NCBI GenBank assembly: GCA_910575585.1
Contig: CAJTGF010000011.1
Span: forward strand, 32,737-96,736
DNA length: 64,000 bases
Direction of reading: 5' to 3'
DNA from: Clostridiaceae bacterium
Lineage (GTDB): Bacteria > Bacillota > Clostridia > Lachnospirales > Lachnospiraceae
A program made the position numbers and the translations under genes. The notes beneath the pieces are model-generated. The model ran no database searches and had not been told where the DNA came from. It saw only the letters and a program-made list of their open reading frames with translations. Each line of letters starts with the position of its first letter. Positions within the stretch are counted from its first letter, which is position 1. Of this stretch, positions 1 to 8,248 are shown in pieces.

Positions 1-835
1 TGACAGCAGTTTCCCCATAAAGAAGCACCTGATACGTCCCTTTTTTCGAAAGCCCGTAAGGCGCCTTCCCGATCCAGGGACCGTCGATCCTCACTGTGCC
101 CCAAAGACATTCGATCTCCATCTTCTCGATCTTCACACCCTCCATCACGCCATGAGGGCTGCCGATGGTGTGAAAAGGGATCACATCCCTCTCCCCTTTT
201 GAATCCCGAAACAAGTCAAAAACCTGTTTCGTCACGATCTGTACCCCCTCGCCGCTTTTGGGCCTTGTAAGGCAGTTTCCCGTATCCAGATACCCGGTAA
301 CTCTTACCTTCACCGCCCCGTCTATAAGGGTCAAAGCGTACAGATTCCTTCTCTCTCTTCGCGCCTCCTCCCCGAACTGCCACAGCCCCTGGACAAAAAA
401 AACGATCCCTGCCGCAAAAAATCCCCAGGCAAGCAGAGGCAGTCCATATCTGCCCTCTCCCAAAAACACCATTAAACCATAGGCGCCTGCCATGATATAG
501 CCCAACACAAGCTCCATGGCTCCGCCTGCCATGACGGCCAGAATAAAAAGCGTCCCTGTCTCCTTAACAAACTCCCGCCATCCCGTCCATCCAAAAGCCC
601 CCAGCACCATGGCGCAGGCCCCCAAAAGGGACAGGATGGCAAAAAGAGATCCTGGGATGCGCAGGCTTAAGGCTAAAACCTCCAGACAGCCCCAAATCCC
701 TCCCAGAACCGCTCCAAGACCAAGACGCTTCCATGAGACCGATCTCCGCAAAACTTTTTTTAAAAGTGCGAGCAAAAGCAGATCCATGAAAAAATTCACA
801 AAAAAAATACTATCTATGTACAGGTCAAGACCCAC
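1..835 (-). CDS. spoIIGA: SpoIIGA, sigma-E processing aspartic protease (partial, C-terminus beyond window)
   Basis: Membrane-embedded protease that activates pro-sigma-E during sporulation. My reading of the minus strand from a GTG at 835 stays open to the window edge (about 278 residues). It starts GLDLYIDSIFFVNFFMDLLL, the family's N-terminal helix, and continues through about five hydrophobic segments (residues 1-140). The soluble part carries the aspartyl-protease motif YLDTGN near residue 187. A GGGAGGTG ribosome site lies 11 bases before the GTG. It follows ftsZ behind a terminator, the usual clostridial order before sigE and sigG. The C-terminus is missing only because the window ends. 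Start codon is moderately sure; family identity is strong. Confidence 0.9.
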   Translation of the reverse strand, partial: MGLDLYIDSIFFVNFFMDLLLLALLKKVLRRSVSWKRLGLGAVLGGIWGCLEVLALSLRIPGSLFAILSLLGACAMVLGAFGWTGWREFVKETGTLFILAVMAGGAMELVLGYIMAGAYGLMVFLGEGRYGLPLLAWGFFAAGIVFFVQGLWQFGEEARRERRNLYALTLIDGAVKVRVTGYLDTGNCLTRPKSGEGVQIVTKQVFDLFRDSKGERDVIPFHTIGSPHGVMEGVKIEKMEIECLWGTVRIDGPWIGKAPYGLSKKGTYQVLLYGETAV

Positions 836-868
836 GCACCTGTTCTCACCTCCCGCCTTACAACACCC

Positions 869-905
869 ATTATAAAAAATTATGCCTGGGAAATTTGTCA
901 GAAAC
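869..905 (-). promoter_or_regulatory. Candidate spoIIGA promoter with wide spacing and Spo0A-box-like sequence
   Basis: On the minus strand a TATAAT (874-869) lies 21 bases downstream of CTGACA (901-896). The CTGACA sits inside TTCTGACAAA, which resembles a 0A box (TTCGACAAA). The B. subtilis spoIIG promoter is known for a similarly over-long spacer with Spo0A bound over the -35 region. The match is imperfect, so this is a suggestion only. Confidence 0.4.
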
Positions 906-994
906 AGGGAAAACCCCAGAAAAATTTATCGTGAAAATCAGTCAGAAAATGACAAGAGAACTTTGCCCCGGTTCCGGGCTTATGATATGGACAC

Positions 995-1047
995 AAAAAG
1001 GACATCATAAAACACCCGGACATTCCCGGTGCTCTATGATATCCTTT
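995..1047 (-). terminator. Terminator after ftsZ
   Basis: The arms 998-1020 and 1024-1047 pair over about 23 bases with four mismatches or G-U pairs around a short loop. On the minus strand a run of five T follows. It lies about 30 bases past the ftsZ stop and separates the dcw operon from spoIIGA. Confidence 0.75.
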
Positions 1048-1078
1048 TTATCTGTTATCTGAAAACTCTGCCGTGCTG

Positions 1079-2362
1079 CTATCTTCGGTTGTTATTATTT
1101 CTTAAAAAATCCGGTATGCTGATATCTTTTACATTCACATTGGGCCGGTAGCCAGTTCCCTGCTGGGGAGGCATGGGGTTTGGACCAGGCTGCTGTCCGC
1201 CTATGCCCATATTCCCGCCCTGAGGAGGCATAGGTCTTTGATTCCCTCCGGGAACCGCGCGAAGGGGAGGCTGACCCTGGGGAATCACGGGACGTCCCGT
1301 GTTCTGGCCCTGGTTCTGGACTGTGGCCGCTGCCTCTGCCTGCGCTTTCTGCCGGTTAAAGGAATTAAATCCTGACATAGCGCCTGACACGCCTGTCCCC
1401 GCGGAAGGCACATGGCCGTCTAGACCGGTGGCGATGACGGTGATGACCGCCTCGTCCTGGGCGCTCTCATCGTACATGGCGCCGAAGATAATATTGGCCT
1501 CTTCCCCTGCCATATCCTGGACAAAGCTTGCCGCCTCGTTGGCCTCGATCAGACTGATATCCCCGGATATATTGATGATCACGTGGGAGGCTCCCTCGAT
1601 GGTAGTCTCCAAAAGCGGACTGGACACAGCCTGCTTTACGGCCTCCAGCGCCTTCTCGTCCCCCTTGGCCCTGCCGATGCCGATATGGGCGATGCCCTTA
1701 TCGATCATAACGGTCTGAACATCCGCGAAATCCAGGTTAATGAGACCAGGCACATTAATCAGGTCCGTGATCCCCTGGACGGCCTGCTGGAGCACCTCGT
1801 CGGCCTTCTTTAAAGCGTCCGGCATGGTGGTCCTGCGGTCCACGATCTCCAAAAGCTTGTCGTTAGGGATAACGATAAGGGTGTCCACGCTTTCCTTAAG
1901 GCGCTCGATCCCCTGGAGGGCGTTGGTCATACGGGTCCTGGCTTCGAACTTAAAGGGCTTTGTCACCACGCCTACCGTAAGGATGCCCATATCCTTGGCA
2001 ATGCGGGCCACAACAGGGGCCGCTCCCGTGCCGGTGCCGCCTCCCATGCCGCAGGTGACGAACACCATGTCCGCCCCTTTCAGCGCCTGGGCCAGCTCCT
2101 CGGAGCTTTCCTCAGCCGCCTTCTCGCCGATATCCGGCCTGGCTCCGGCTCCCAGTCCTTTGGTAAGCTTCTCACCGATCTGCATGGCTGTGGGAGCTTT
2201 GCAGAAGCCAAGGGCCTGCTTGTCCGTGTTGACCCCGATAAACTCAACTCCCGCGATATTCTCGTCAATCATGCGGTTCACCGCGTTATTCCCTGCGCCG
2301 CCTACGCCCACTACTATGATCCGCGCCGTATTCTCGGCCTCATTTATCTTAATCTCTAACAA
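1079..2362 (-). CDS. ftsZ: Cell division GTPase FtsZ
   Basis: Tubulin-like GTPase that polymerises into the Z ring at the division site. The 427-residue product has the nucleotide-binding loop GGGTGTG at 107-113 and the synergy loop NLDFADV at 209-215. A Gln/Pro/Gly/Asn-rich linker spans about 325-410. The conserved tail (DISIPDFLR, near 413-421), which contacts FtsA/SepF-type anchors, is intact. The start is a TTG at 2362, chosen because AAGGAGG lies 7 bases upstream. It is the last dcw gene before spoIIGA and also has its own promoter upstream. No ftsA precedes it, as is common in Clostridia. Confidence 0.98.
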   Translation of the reverse strand: MLEIKINEAENTARIIVVGVGGAGNNAVNRMIDENIAGVEFIGVNTDKQALGFCKAPTAMQIGEKLTKGLGAGARPDIGEKAAEESSEELAQALKGADMVFVTCGMGGGTGTGAAPVVARIAKDMGILTVGVVTKPFKFEARTRMTNALQGIERLKESVDTLIVIPNDKLLEIVDRRTTMPDALKKADEVLQQAVQGITDLINVPGLINLDFADVQTVMIDKGIAHIGIGRAKGDEKALEAVKQAVSSPLLETTIEGASHVIINISGDISLIEANEAASFVQDMAGEEANIIFGAMYDESAQDEAVITVIATGLDGHVPSAGTGVSGAMSGFNSFNRQKAQAEAAATVQNQGQNTGRPVIPQGQPPLRAVPGGNQRPMPPQGGNMGIGGQQPGPNPMPPQQGTGYRPNVNVKDISIPDFLRNNNNRR

Positions 2363-2465
2363 GATATTTCCTCCTTCAACCTATCGATAATCTCTGCTTT
2401 TCCCTATGTAGACCAAATCCCTGCTGTCCCCCTTATACTGTCTATCGGAAACAAACCTACCTAAT

Positions 2466-2494
2466 ACTATATTTTATTTCCACTAAAATATCAA
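2466..2494 (-). promoter_or_regulatory. Promoter for ftsZ
   Basis: TTGATA (2494-2489), a 17-base spacer and TATAGT (2471-2466) on the minus strand, in the AT-rich gap between divIB and ftsZ. This would let ftsZ be expressed apart from the upstream operon. Confidence 0.7.
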
Positions 2495-2510
2495 CTGTTT
2501 TTTTAACTTT

Positions 2511-3239
2511 TTACGACTTCTTCTTAAAGGTGTAGGCCATCTGGTTATTGGCCGGGTCATAGGTGTCAAGATACAGAGTCCCTTTCAGTCCCTCAAGCTC
2601 CGGCATCATATTGGACAGCCGCAGGATCTTCCCGTCAATGTTGGACTTGTCCCCTAAAATCACCTCCAGATCATCCATATACAGAGTCGCGTCCCCCTTC
2701 TTGTCGTACTGGATCCGGTTCACCTTCAGGTCATGGGTGGATAACACCTGGGTCAGGATCAGGATCTGCCCGAAAATAGCCTCATCCGCCACAGGAAGGG
2801 GCTTGTGCAGCACGATCTGCCCAAATTCCAGCCCCGCGATCCTGGGGATGCCCTCCACCTCCCTGTTGGCGCTCTCCACGATAATGCCGTCCTTATCAAA
2901 ATACATGCAGCTGCTCATGTAAGTCACATAGCCTACCACGCTTTTTTCATGGACAATAATCTCCACCTCAAAAGGTCCCCGAAACACCAGCTGATAGTCC
3001 TCCACAAAGGGGATCTGCTGGTGCTCTGTCAATTTATCCTTTCCATAGCAGTACAGCGTGTTCCAATCCGCCTTGGTCCGAAAGATCATATCCACCAGCT
3101 CCTGGCTGGCGTACCGTTTGTTGCCGCTTACTTTCACCTGACGGATGGTAAGCGACATGGCGGCGATCCCCAGGATCAACCCTGCGGCCGCCAGAGCCAA
3201 AATGACGGCTCTGGGTCTTTTCATCTTAAATTTCCTCAT
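2511..3239 (-). CDS. divIB: Cell division protein FtsQ/DivIB
   Basis: Bitopic divisome protein that links septal peptidoglycan synthases with FtsL and the Z ring. From an ATG at 3239 the product is 242 residues. It has a short basic cytoplasmic tail, one membrane helix at about 10-30 and a POTRA domain beginning IRQVKVSGNKRYAS at about 32, followed by a beta-rich extracellular domain. I chose this start rather than the longer open frame because it overlaps the murA stop as ATGA and has GGAG just upstream. DivIB proteins are divergent; placement between murA and ftsZ supports the call. Confidence 0.9.
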   Translation of the reverse strand: MRKFKMKRPRAVILALAAAGLILGIAAMSLTIRQVKVSGNKRYASQELVDMIFRTKADWNTLYCYGKDKLTEHQQIPFVEDYQLVFRGPFEVEIIVHEKSVVGYVTYMSSCMYFDKDGIIVESANREVEGIPRIAGLEFGQIVLHKPLPVADEAIFGQILILTQVLSTHDLKVNRIQYDKKGDATLYMDDLEVILGDKSNIDGKILRLSNMMPELEGLKGTLYLDTYDPANNQMAYTFKKKS

Positions 3240-4486
3240 GATTCTCTCCGTATCCTGCCCCCCAGATTTCGTAAATCCCCACAGATATCCTCGTACCCCC
3301 GAAATATATGGCAGCAATCCGTGATCATGGTCTTTCCCTCTGCCCGAAGCCCGGCAACAGCCAGGGCCGCTCCGCTGCGCAGATCGCAGGCCCTTACCTT
3401 TGCCCCTTTCAGGGAACCTTTCCCCACAATGCGGGCCTCGCTTCCTTCTATTATAATCTCTGCGCCCATTTTATGCAATTGTTTTGCGGTGGCAAATCTT
3501 CCCTCAAATACCGTTTCTTTCAAGTACCCCTCTCCCTCCCCCACCGCCATCACCGCCATGGCCATGGATTGTAAGTCCGTAGGGAAGCCGGGGTAAGGGC
3601 CGGTGGTGACGGAAACCGCCTTAGGCCGCCGGTCCATGGCGATCCCAACCTCGTCCTCCCACAGGCGGATACGGGCTCCCATGGTCCTCATAGTGTCCAG
3701 GACCCGTCCCAGACACCGGGGGCTGCCCCGGCGCAAAACCGCCTCCCCGCCTGCGGCCATAACCGCCGAAAGGTAGGTGCCTGTGACGATCCGGTCCCCC
3801 GGCACCTCATAGGTAATATCCCGCAGCTCCTCCACCCCGCGGATCCACAGGCTGCTTGTGCCGATCCCCTGGATCCTGGCTCCCATAGAGACTAACATCC
3901 GGCACAGAATGTCGATCTCCGGCTCCCTGGCGGCTCCGCGCAGCACCGTGTCCCCCTTGGCTTTTACTGCCGCCAGGATCACGTTCTCCGTGGCTCCCAC
4001 GCTTGGATAAGAAAGGCGTATGTCAGCCCCCGAAAGCCTGGGGGCCCCGGCGCTTATTACCTCCCCCTCCTCCCGGATCTCTGCCCCCATTTTCCTAAGA
4101 GCCCCCAGGTGCAGGTCAATGGGCCGGCTGCCGATGGAGCATCCCCCGGGGTAATACGCCTTTCCTTCCCCGCACCGCCCCAAAAGGGCTCCCAGGACCA
4201 CGATGGAGGACCGCATGGCCTTTCCCCTGTCCTTGGGGATCTGCGCCTTCGACACCTGGGAGGCGTCAATGGTCAGCCTGTGGTCCTTTAGACAGCAGAC
4301 GCAGCCCATAGACTCCAATATCCCCATCATACAGAAAACATCCTGTATCATGGGGACATGGTCCAATACCGTGGCGCCTTTATGGAGGAGCGCCGCCGCC
4401 ATCATGGGCAGCGCCGCGTTTTTTGACCCCTGAATCTCAATCTCACCTTTTAGCGGATAGTAACCCTGGACTACAATCACAGACAA
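3236..4486 (-). CDS. murA: UDP-N-acetylglucosamine 1-carboxyvinyltransferase MurA
   Basis: First committed step of peptidoglycan synthesis: transfers enolpyruvate from PEP to UDP-GlcNAc in the cytoplasm. The 416 residues match the EPSP-synthase fold. The UDP-sugar-binding SKNA is at 21-24, the fosfomycin-target cysteine lies in GGCSIGSRPIDLH (Cys116), and the FPTDLQ motif is near 302-307. Start is TTG at 4486 with AAGGAGG 7 bases before it. Clostridia often carry two murA genes; this is the dcw-linked copy. Its stop overlaps the divIB start, implying translational coupling. Confidence 0.96.
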   Translation of the reverse strand: MSVIVVQGYYPLKGEIEIQGSKNAALPMMAAALLHKGATVLDHVPMIQDVFCMMGILESMGCVCCLKDHRLTIDASQVSKAQIPKDRGKAMRSSIVVLGALLGRCGEGKAYYPGGCSIGSRPIDLHLGALRKMGAEIREEGEVISAGAPRLSGADIRLSYPSVGATENVILAAVKAKGDTVLRGAAREPEIDILCRMLVSMGARIQGIGTSSLWIRGVEELRDITYEVPGDRIVTGTYLSAVMAAGGEAVLRRGSPRCLGRVLDTMRTMGARIRLWEDEVGIAMDRRPKAVSVTTGPYPGFPTDLQSMAMAVMAVGEGEGYLKETVFEGRFATAKQLHKMGAEIIIEGSEARIVGKGSLKGAKVRACDLRSGAALAVAGLRAEGKTMITDCCHIFRGYEDICGDLRNLGGRIRRES

Positions 4487-4584
4487 CCTGCTCCCTCCTT
4501 GGGCATCCTATATACCATCCTATGTAAGTTTGACCTGTCTGTTGTATGTCCCCGACGTTTTCCGTTTTTCCCATCCGCGTCCCG

Positions 4585-5727
4585 TCACCGCTCCAATTTG
4601 ATCTGATTGGACACGCTTAACACCATACCCATCTCGATCATCAAAAACAGCACCGAGGTGCCGCCGTAGCTGATAAACGGAAGGGTGATCCCCGTATTGG
4701 GGATGGTGTTGGTTACCACGGCGATGTTTAGGATCACCTGGATGGCGATGTGAGCCATGACCCCCACCACCAGCATGGCGCCGAACAGATCCGGCGCGTT
4801 GCCTGCGATCAAAAGGAACCGGTAGATCATAAACACAAATAGGAAGATCACCAAGATGGCCCCAAATAATCCCAGCTCCTCGCAGATAATGGCAAAGATC
4901 ATATCGTTTTGGGACTCCGGAACAAACCCCAGCTTCTGGATGCTCTCCCCCAGCCCCTTGCCGAAAAGCCCGCCGGAGCCAATGGCGTAAAGCCCCTGCA
5001 GCACCTGATACCCTCCCGTGGTGGGATATGCCTCCGGGTCCAGCCACACATTAATCCTGGTCAGCTGGTAGGGCTGTAAAATCTTAATGGCCGTAAGGGC
5101 GTGGCCGATAGGTCCCGCGAATATCAACACCACCGCGGCTCCCGCCACGCACAGTATGTATGGCATATGCCTTTTGCTGGCCACAAACATCATTACAAAG
5201 CCGATGCCTGCGATAATGATGCCGGAACTTAGGTTATTGGCCGCCACAATGGCCGCAAGAGGCGCCGTGATCAAAACGGCCCTGGCCACCCCGGCCGTGC
5301 GGTCCACATCCTTTCCGATCCTGGTAATCAGCACCGCCATGGCCACGATGACCGTGATCTTCACCAGCTCCGTGGGCTGAAACCTGGCGTTTCCCACTCC
5401 CAGCCACCGCTTCTTTCCGTTGACTTCATGTCCGAACAGGCTTACGGCGATCATCAGCCCCCAGGACACCACAATGGCCAGATTGCTGAACCTGGCGTAC
5501 CAGTGATAGTCCATCCTGGAGATCATAATCATGAGAAAAAAACCTGCCAGGGCGATCCCCGCCTGCCTTGTCATAAAATATCCCGCATTGCCCTTATAAT
5601 TGATCTGGGCCATGTAGGAAGAACTGCTGTAGATCATCACCAACCCGAAAATGGTGAGAAAAACGATGGTAAACAGAAGGCTGTAATCATAAAAACGCCT
5701 TGCTTTCTTTTTCTTTTTTTTGGGCAA
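4585..5727 (-). CDS. ftsW: SEDS-family peptidoglycan glycosyltransferase FtsW/SpoVE
   Basis: Polytopic SEDS polymerase that extends glycan strands from lipid II with a class B PBP. The 380 residues have a Lys-rich start (MPKKKKKKARRF), about ten membrane helices and the family signatures RWLGVGNARFQPTEL (about 103-117), GFVPESQNDMIFA and the C-terminal NTGITLPFISYGGTS. Start is TTG at 5727 behind AAGGAGG. Its place between murD and murA matches spoVE/ftsW in other Firmicutes; whether it acts in division or cortex synthesis cannot be told from sequence. No murG follows it. Confidence 0.93.
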   Translation of the reverse strand: MPKKKKKKARRFYDYSLLFTIVFLTIFGLVMIYSSSSYMAQINYKGNAGYFMTRQAGIALAGFFLMIMISRMDYHWYARFSNLAIVVSWGLMIAVSLFGHEVNGKKRWLGVGNARFQPTELVKITVIVAMAVLITRIGKDVDRTAGVARAVLITAPLAAIVAANNLSSGIIIAGIGFVMMFVASKRHMPYILCVAGAAVVLIFAGPIGHALTAIKILQPYQLTRINVWLDPEAYPTTGGYQVLQGLYAIGSGGLFGKGLGESIQKLGFVPESQNDMIFAIICEELGLFGAILVIFLFVFMIYRFLLIAGNAPDLFGAMLVVGVMAHIAIQVILNIAVVTNTIPNTGITLPFISYGGTSVLFLMIEMGMVLSVSNQIKLER

Positions 5728-5773
5728 AACAGCCTCCTTCCTCCCTGATCCCCGCCAAAAAGGCCAAACGCTC

Positions 5774-7138
5774 TTACAGATTTCTCACGCACTCTTTAAA
5801 GATCCTGCCCCGCTCCTCATAGTCCTTAAACATCCCCCAGCTGGCGCAGGCCGGGGACAGCAAAACATTGTCCCCCATGTTGGCGTAGGAGGCGCAGACG
5901 CTGACGGCCTCGGACATATCCTCTGCGTACATGATGTCCGTAAACCCGTGTTCCTTGGCGCACTCCGAGATCTTATCCCGGGTCTGGCCGATGAGCACCA
6001 GATACTTGACCTTTCCGTCAAACTCCTCCACCCACTCGTCATACCGGGCCGCCTTGTCATACCCTCCCGCGATCAGCAGAACGGGCCCTTTCATGGCCCG
6101 GATCGCCTGGATCGCCGCATCCGGGTTGGTGCCCTTGGAATCGTTATAATACCGCACTCCCGACCGCTCCAACACAAATTCGATCCTGTGTTCCACCGCC
6201 TTAAAGGCTTTCACCGTCCGCCGGATCCGGTCAATGGACACGCCCATGGCGGAACCGATGGCAATGGCGGCCATCACATTCTCATAATTATGCCGGCCCA
6301 GAAGATTTAATTCCTTTACATCCACAATTTCTGTCACCCGCCCGTTGTGGCCGAAGCAGATCATGTCCCCGTCCAGGTAGTACCCCTCCGCCAGAAGGCA
6401 GCGGCTGCTGAAGAACACCACCCTGCAGCGGCGCCCCTCATTGTCCGGGGAGCCGAAAGCCCGCAGCACCGGGTCGTCGTAGTTTAAGACGCATACATCG
6501 CTGACGGTCTGGTTCATGGTGATGCTCTCCTTCACCGCAATATAATTTTCCATGGTATGGTGCCGGTTTAAATGATCCGGAGTGATATTTAAGATGGCGC
6601 TGACATCCGGCCGGAAATCCATGATGGTCTCCAGCTGGAAGCTGGAAACTTCCGCCACGGTGACGCTGTCGCTTCTGGTGTCCAGCGCTACCTGGGTATA
6701 GGGGATGCCGATGTTGCCCACCACATAAACGTCCTCATATTTGGACTTCATGATCTCCCCCACCAGGGCCGTGGTGGTAGTCTTTCCGTTGGTGCCGGTA
6801 ATGGCGGCCAGACGGCCTCTGGAACACTGATAAGCCAGCTGGATCTCCCCCCATATAGGGATGCCGGCTCCGTCAAGAACCGCCACAAAAGGGGCCTCCA
6901 GCGAGATCCCCGGACTGATGACACACAGCTCCACCCCCGCTAAGTCCTGAGGCCCCAGCTCACCCAACACAATGGTGATCGCTGCATCCTCATCAAATTG
7001 ATTCCGTATCTTCTGGGCATCCAGGCCGGCGTTCCCGTCATAGAGGATCACCTCGCCGCCCTTATCCAGAAGAAGCCTTGCGGACGAGATCCCGCTGATC
7101 CCCGTCCCTGCCACCAGCACTTTCTGACTCCGGCTCAT
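5774..7138 (-). CDS. murD: UDP-N-acetylmuramoylalanine--D-glutamate ligase MurD
   Basis: Cytoplasmic ATP-dependent ligase that adds D-Glu to UDP-MurNAc-L-Ala. The 454 residues show the N-terminal Rossmann start (GTGISGISSARLL at 11-23), the Mur ligase P-loop GTNGKTTTT at 115-123, the NITPDHLNRH motif near 185 and a C-terminal domain with YNDSKGTNPDA, which binds the product side. Start ATG at 7138 with GGAGGAAGGGAAT in front. It lies 12 bases after mraY, so both are surely in one transcript. Confidence 0.97.
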   Translation of the reverse strand: MSRSQKVLVAGTGISGISSARLLLDKGGEVILYDGNAGLDAQKIRNQFDEDAAITIVLGELGPQDLAGVELCVISPGISLEAPFVAVLDGAGIPIWGEIQLAYQCSRGRLAAITGTNGKTTTTALVGEIMKSKYEDVYVVGNIGIPYTQVALDTRSDSVTVAEVSSFQLETIMDFRPDVSAILNITPDHLNRHHTMENYIAVKESITMNQTVSDVCVLNYDDPVLRAFGSPDNEGRRCRVVFFSSRCLLAEGYYLDGDMICFGHNGRVTEIVDVKELNLLGRHNYENVMAAIAIGSAMGVSIDRIRRTVKAFKAVEHRIEFVLERSGVRYYNDSKGTNPDAAIQAIRAMKGPVLLIAGGYDKAARYDEWVEEFDGKVKYLVLIGQTRDKISECAKEHGFTDIMYAEDMSEAVSVCASYANMGDNVLLSPACASWGMFKDYEERGRIFKECVRNL

Positions 7139-7150
7139 ATTCCCTTCCTC

Positions 7151-8119
7151 CTACAATCCTAAGTACGCGATCAAACAAAGCATGGCCGTGATGATGGAAA
7201 ACACTGCCACCACCCGGGTCTCGGACCATCCGCACAGCTCAAAATGATGATGGATGGGCGCCATTTTAAAGACCCTTTTTCCCCCTGTCTTCTTAAAATA
7301 AGTCACCTGGATCATAACGGACAGGACCTCCACCAGGTAGATCAGGCCGATAATGGGGATAAACAGCGGAATCTGCATCATGCAGGCACTGGAAGCCACA
7401 AACCCTCCTAAGGCCAGAGACCCCGTATCCCCCATAAACACCTTGGCCGGATACACGTTAAATAAAAGAAAGCCCAAAAGACTTCCCACCACAGCGCCGG
7501 TTATGGGGCTGATGCCGCTTTTCTCCCCCAGGGCGATGATGGTAAGGAACGTGGCCACCAGTATGGTGACGCTGGTACACAGACCGTCCAGGCCGTCGGT
7601 AAAGTTCACCCCGTTGTCCGTGCCCAGCATGACCACAAACACAAAGGGAACGTACAAGATCCCGAAATTCACAAAATATCCGCGGTCAAAGCCGCCGGTA
7701 AAGGGGATAAGCGCCCCCGTTCCCACCTCCCCGGAGTTGACCAGATAGTAGGTAAACACCCCGGTGATGACAATCTGCCCCAAAAGCTTCTGCATAGGCT
7801 TCAGTCCCTCGGACCGTTTCATGACGATCTTGATATAGTCGTCCAGAAAGCCGATGATGCCAAAGCCCACGGTGACAAACAGCACCGGGATCATCTTGGG
7901 GTAATCCCGAAGATAAAACATGGACGTAATGATGATGCTCCCCAGGATGATCAGTCCCCCCATAGTAGGCGTCCCTGCTTTTTTCAGATGGGTTTGGGGA
8001 CCGTCATCCCGGACCTGCTGTCCAAATTTCAGCTTGTGGAGAAAGGGGATCACAATGGGACACAAAATCGCGCTGATCGCGAACGCGATGATAATCGCAA
8101 GTATGGTTTCATTAATCAT
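7151..8119 (-). CDS. mraY: Phospho-N-acetylmuramoyl-pentapeptide transferase MraY
   Basis: Integral membrane enzyme that makes lipid I from UDP-MurNAc-pentapeptide and undecaprenyl phosphate. From ATG at 8119 (GAGGTG 5 bases upstream) the product is 322 residues with about ten helices. Active-site motifs are all present: FLDDYIK, the NFTDGLDGL loop, MGDTGSLALGG and the HHHFE motif near the C-terminus. The open frame extends 13 codons further upstream, but those lack a ribosome site. No murE or murF lies next to it, unlike in Bacillus. Confidence 0.96.
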   Translation of the reverse strand: MINETILAIIIAFAISAILCPIVIPFLHKLKFGQQVRDDGPQTHLKKAGTPTMGGLIILGSIIITSMFYLRDYPKMIPVLFVTVGFGIIGFLDDYIKIVMKRSEGLKPMQKLLGQIVITGVFTYYLVNSGEVGTGALIPFTGGFDRGYFVNFGILYVPFVFVVMLGTDNGVNFTDGLDGLCTSVTILVATFLTIIALGEKSGISPITGAVVGSLLGFLLFNVYPAKVFMGDTGSLALGGFVASSACMMQIPLFIPIIGLIYLVEVLSVMIQVTYFKKTGGKRVFKMAPIHHHFELCGWSETRVVAVFSIITAMLCLIAYLGL

Positions 8120-8248
8120 ATCGCACCTCAAATTCTTATGTATACCCATGCAGATCATCGTCCCTGTCCGGCCCCGGATCTGCCAGGATACCTTTCGAAA
8201 TGTATAAAACGGAAGTCTTCCATAGTATACGTCTTTTTGCGGGAATAA

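Noticed and set aside
1299..2390. Long open frames on the plus strand opposite ftsZ
   Set aside because: Antisense shadows of a strongly conserved gene; no ribosome sites and low-complexity composition typical of mirrored codons.
4520..5047. Minus-strand 175-codon frame inside ftsW
   Set aside because: Out-of-frame shadow of ftsW with Gly/Arg/His-rich composition.
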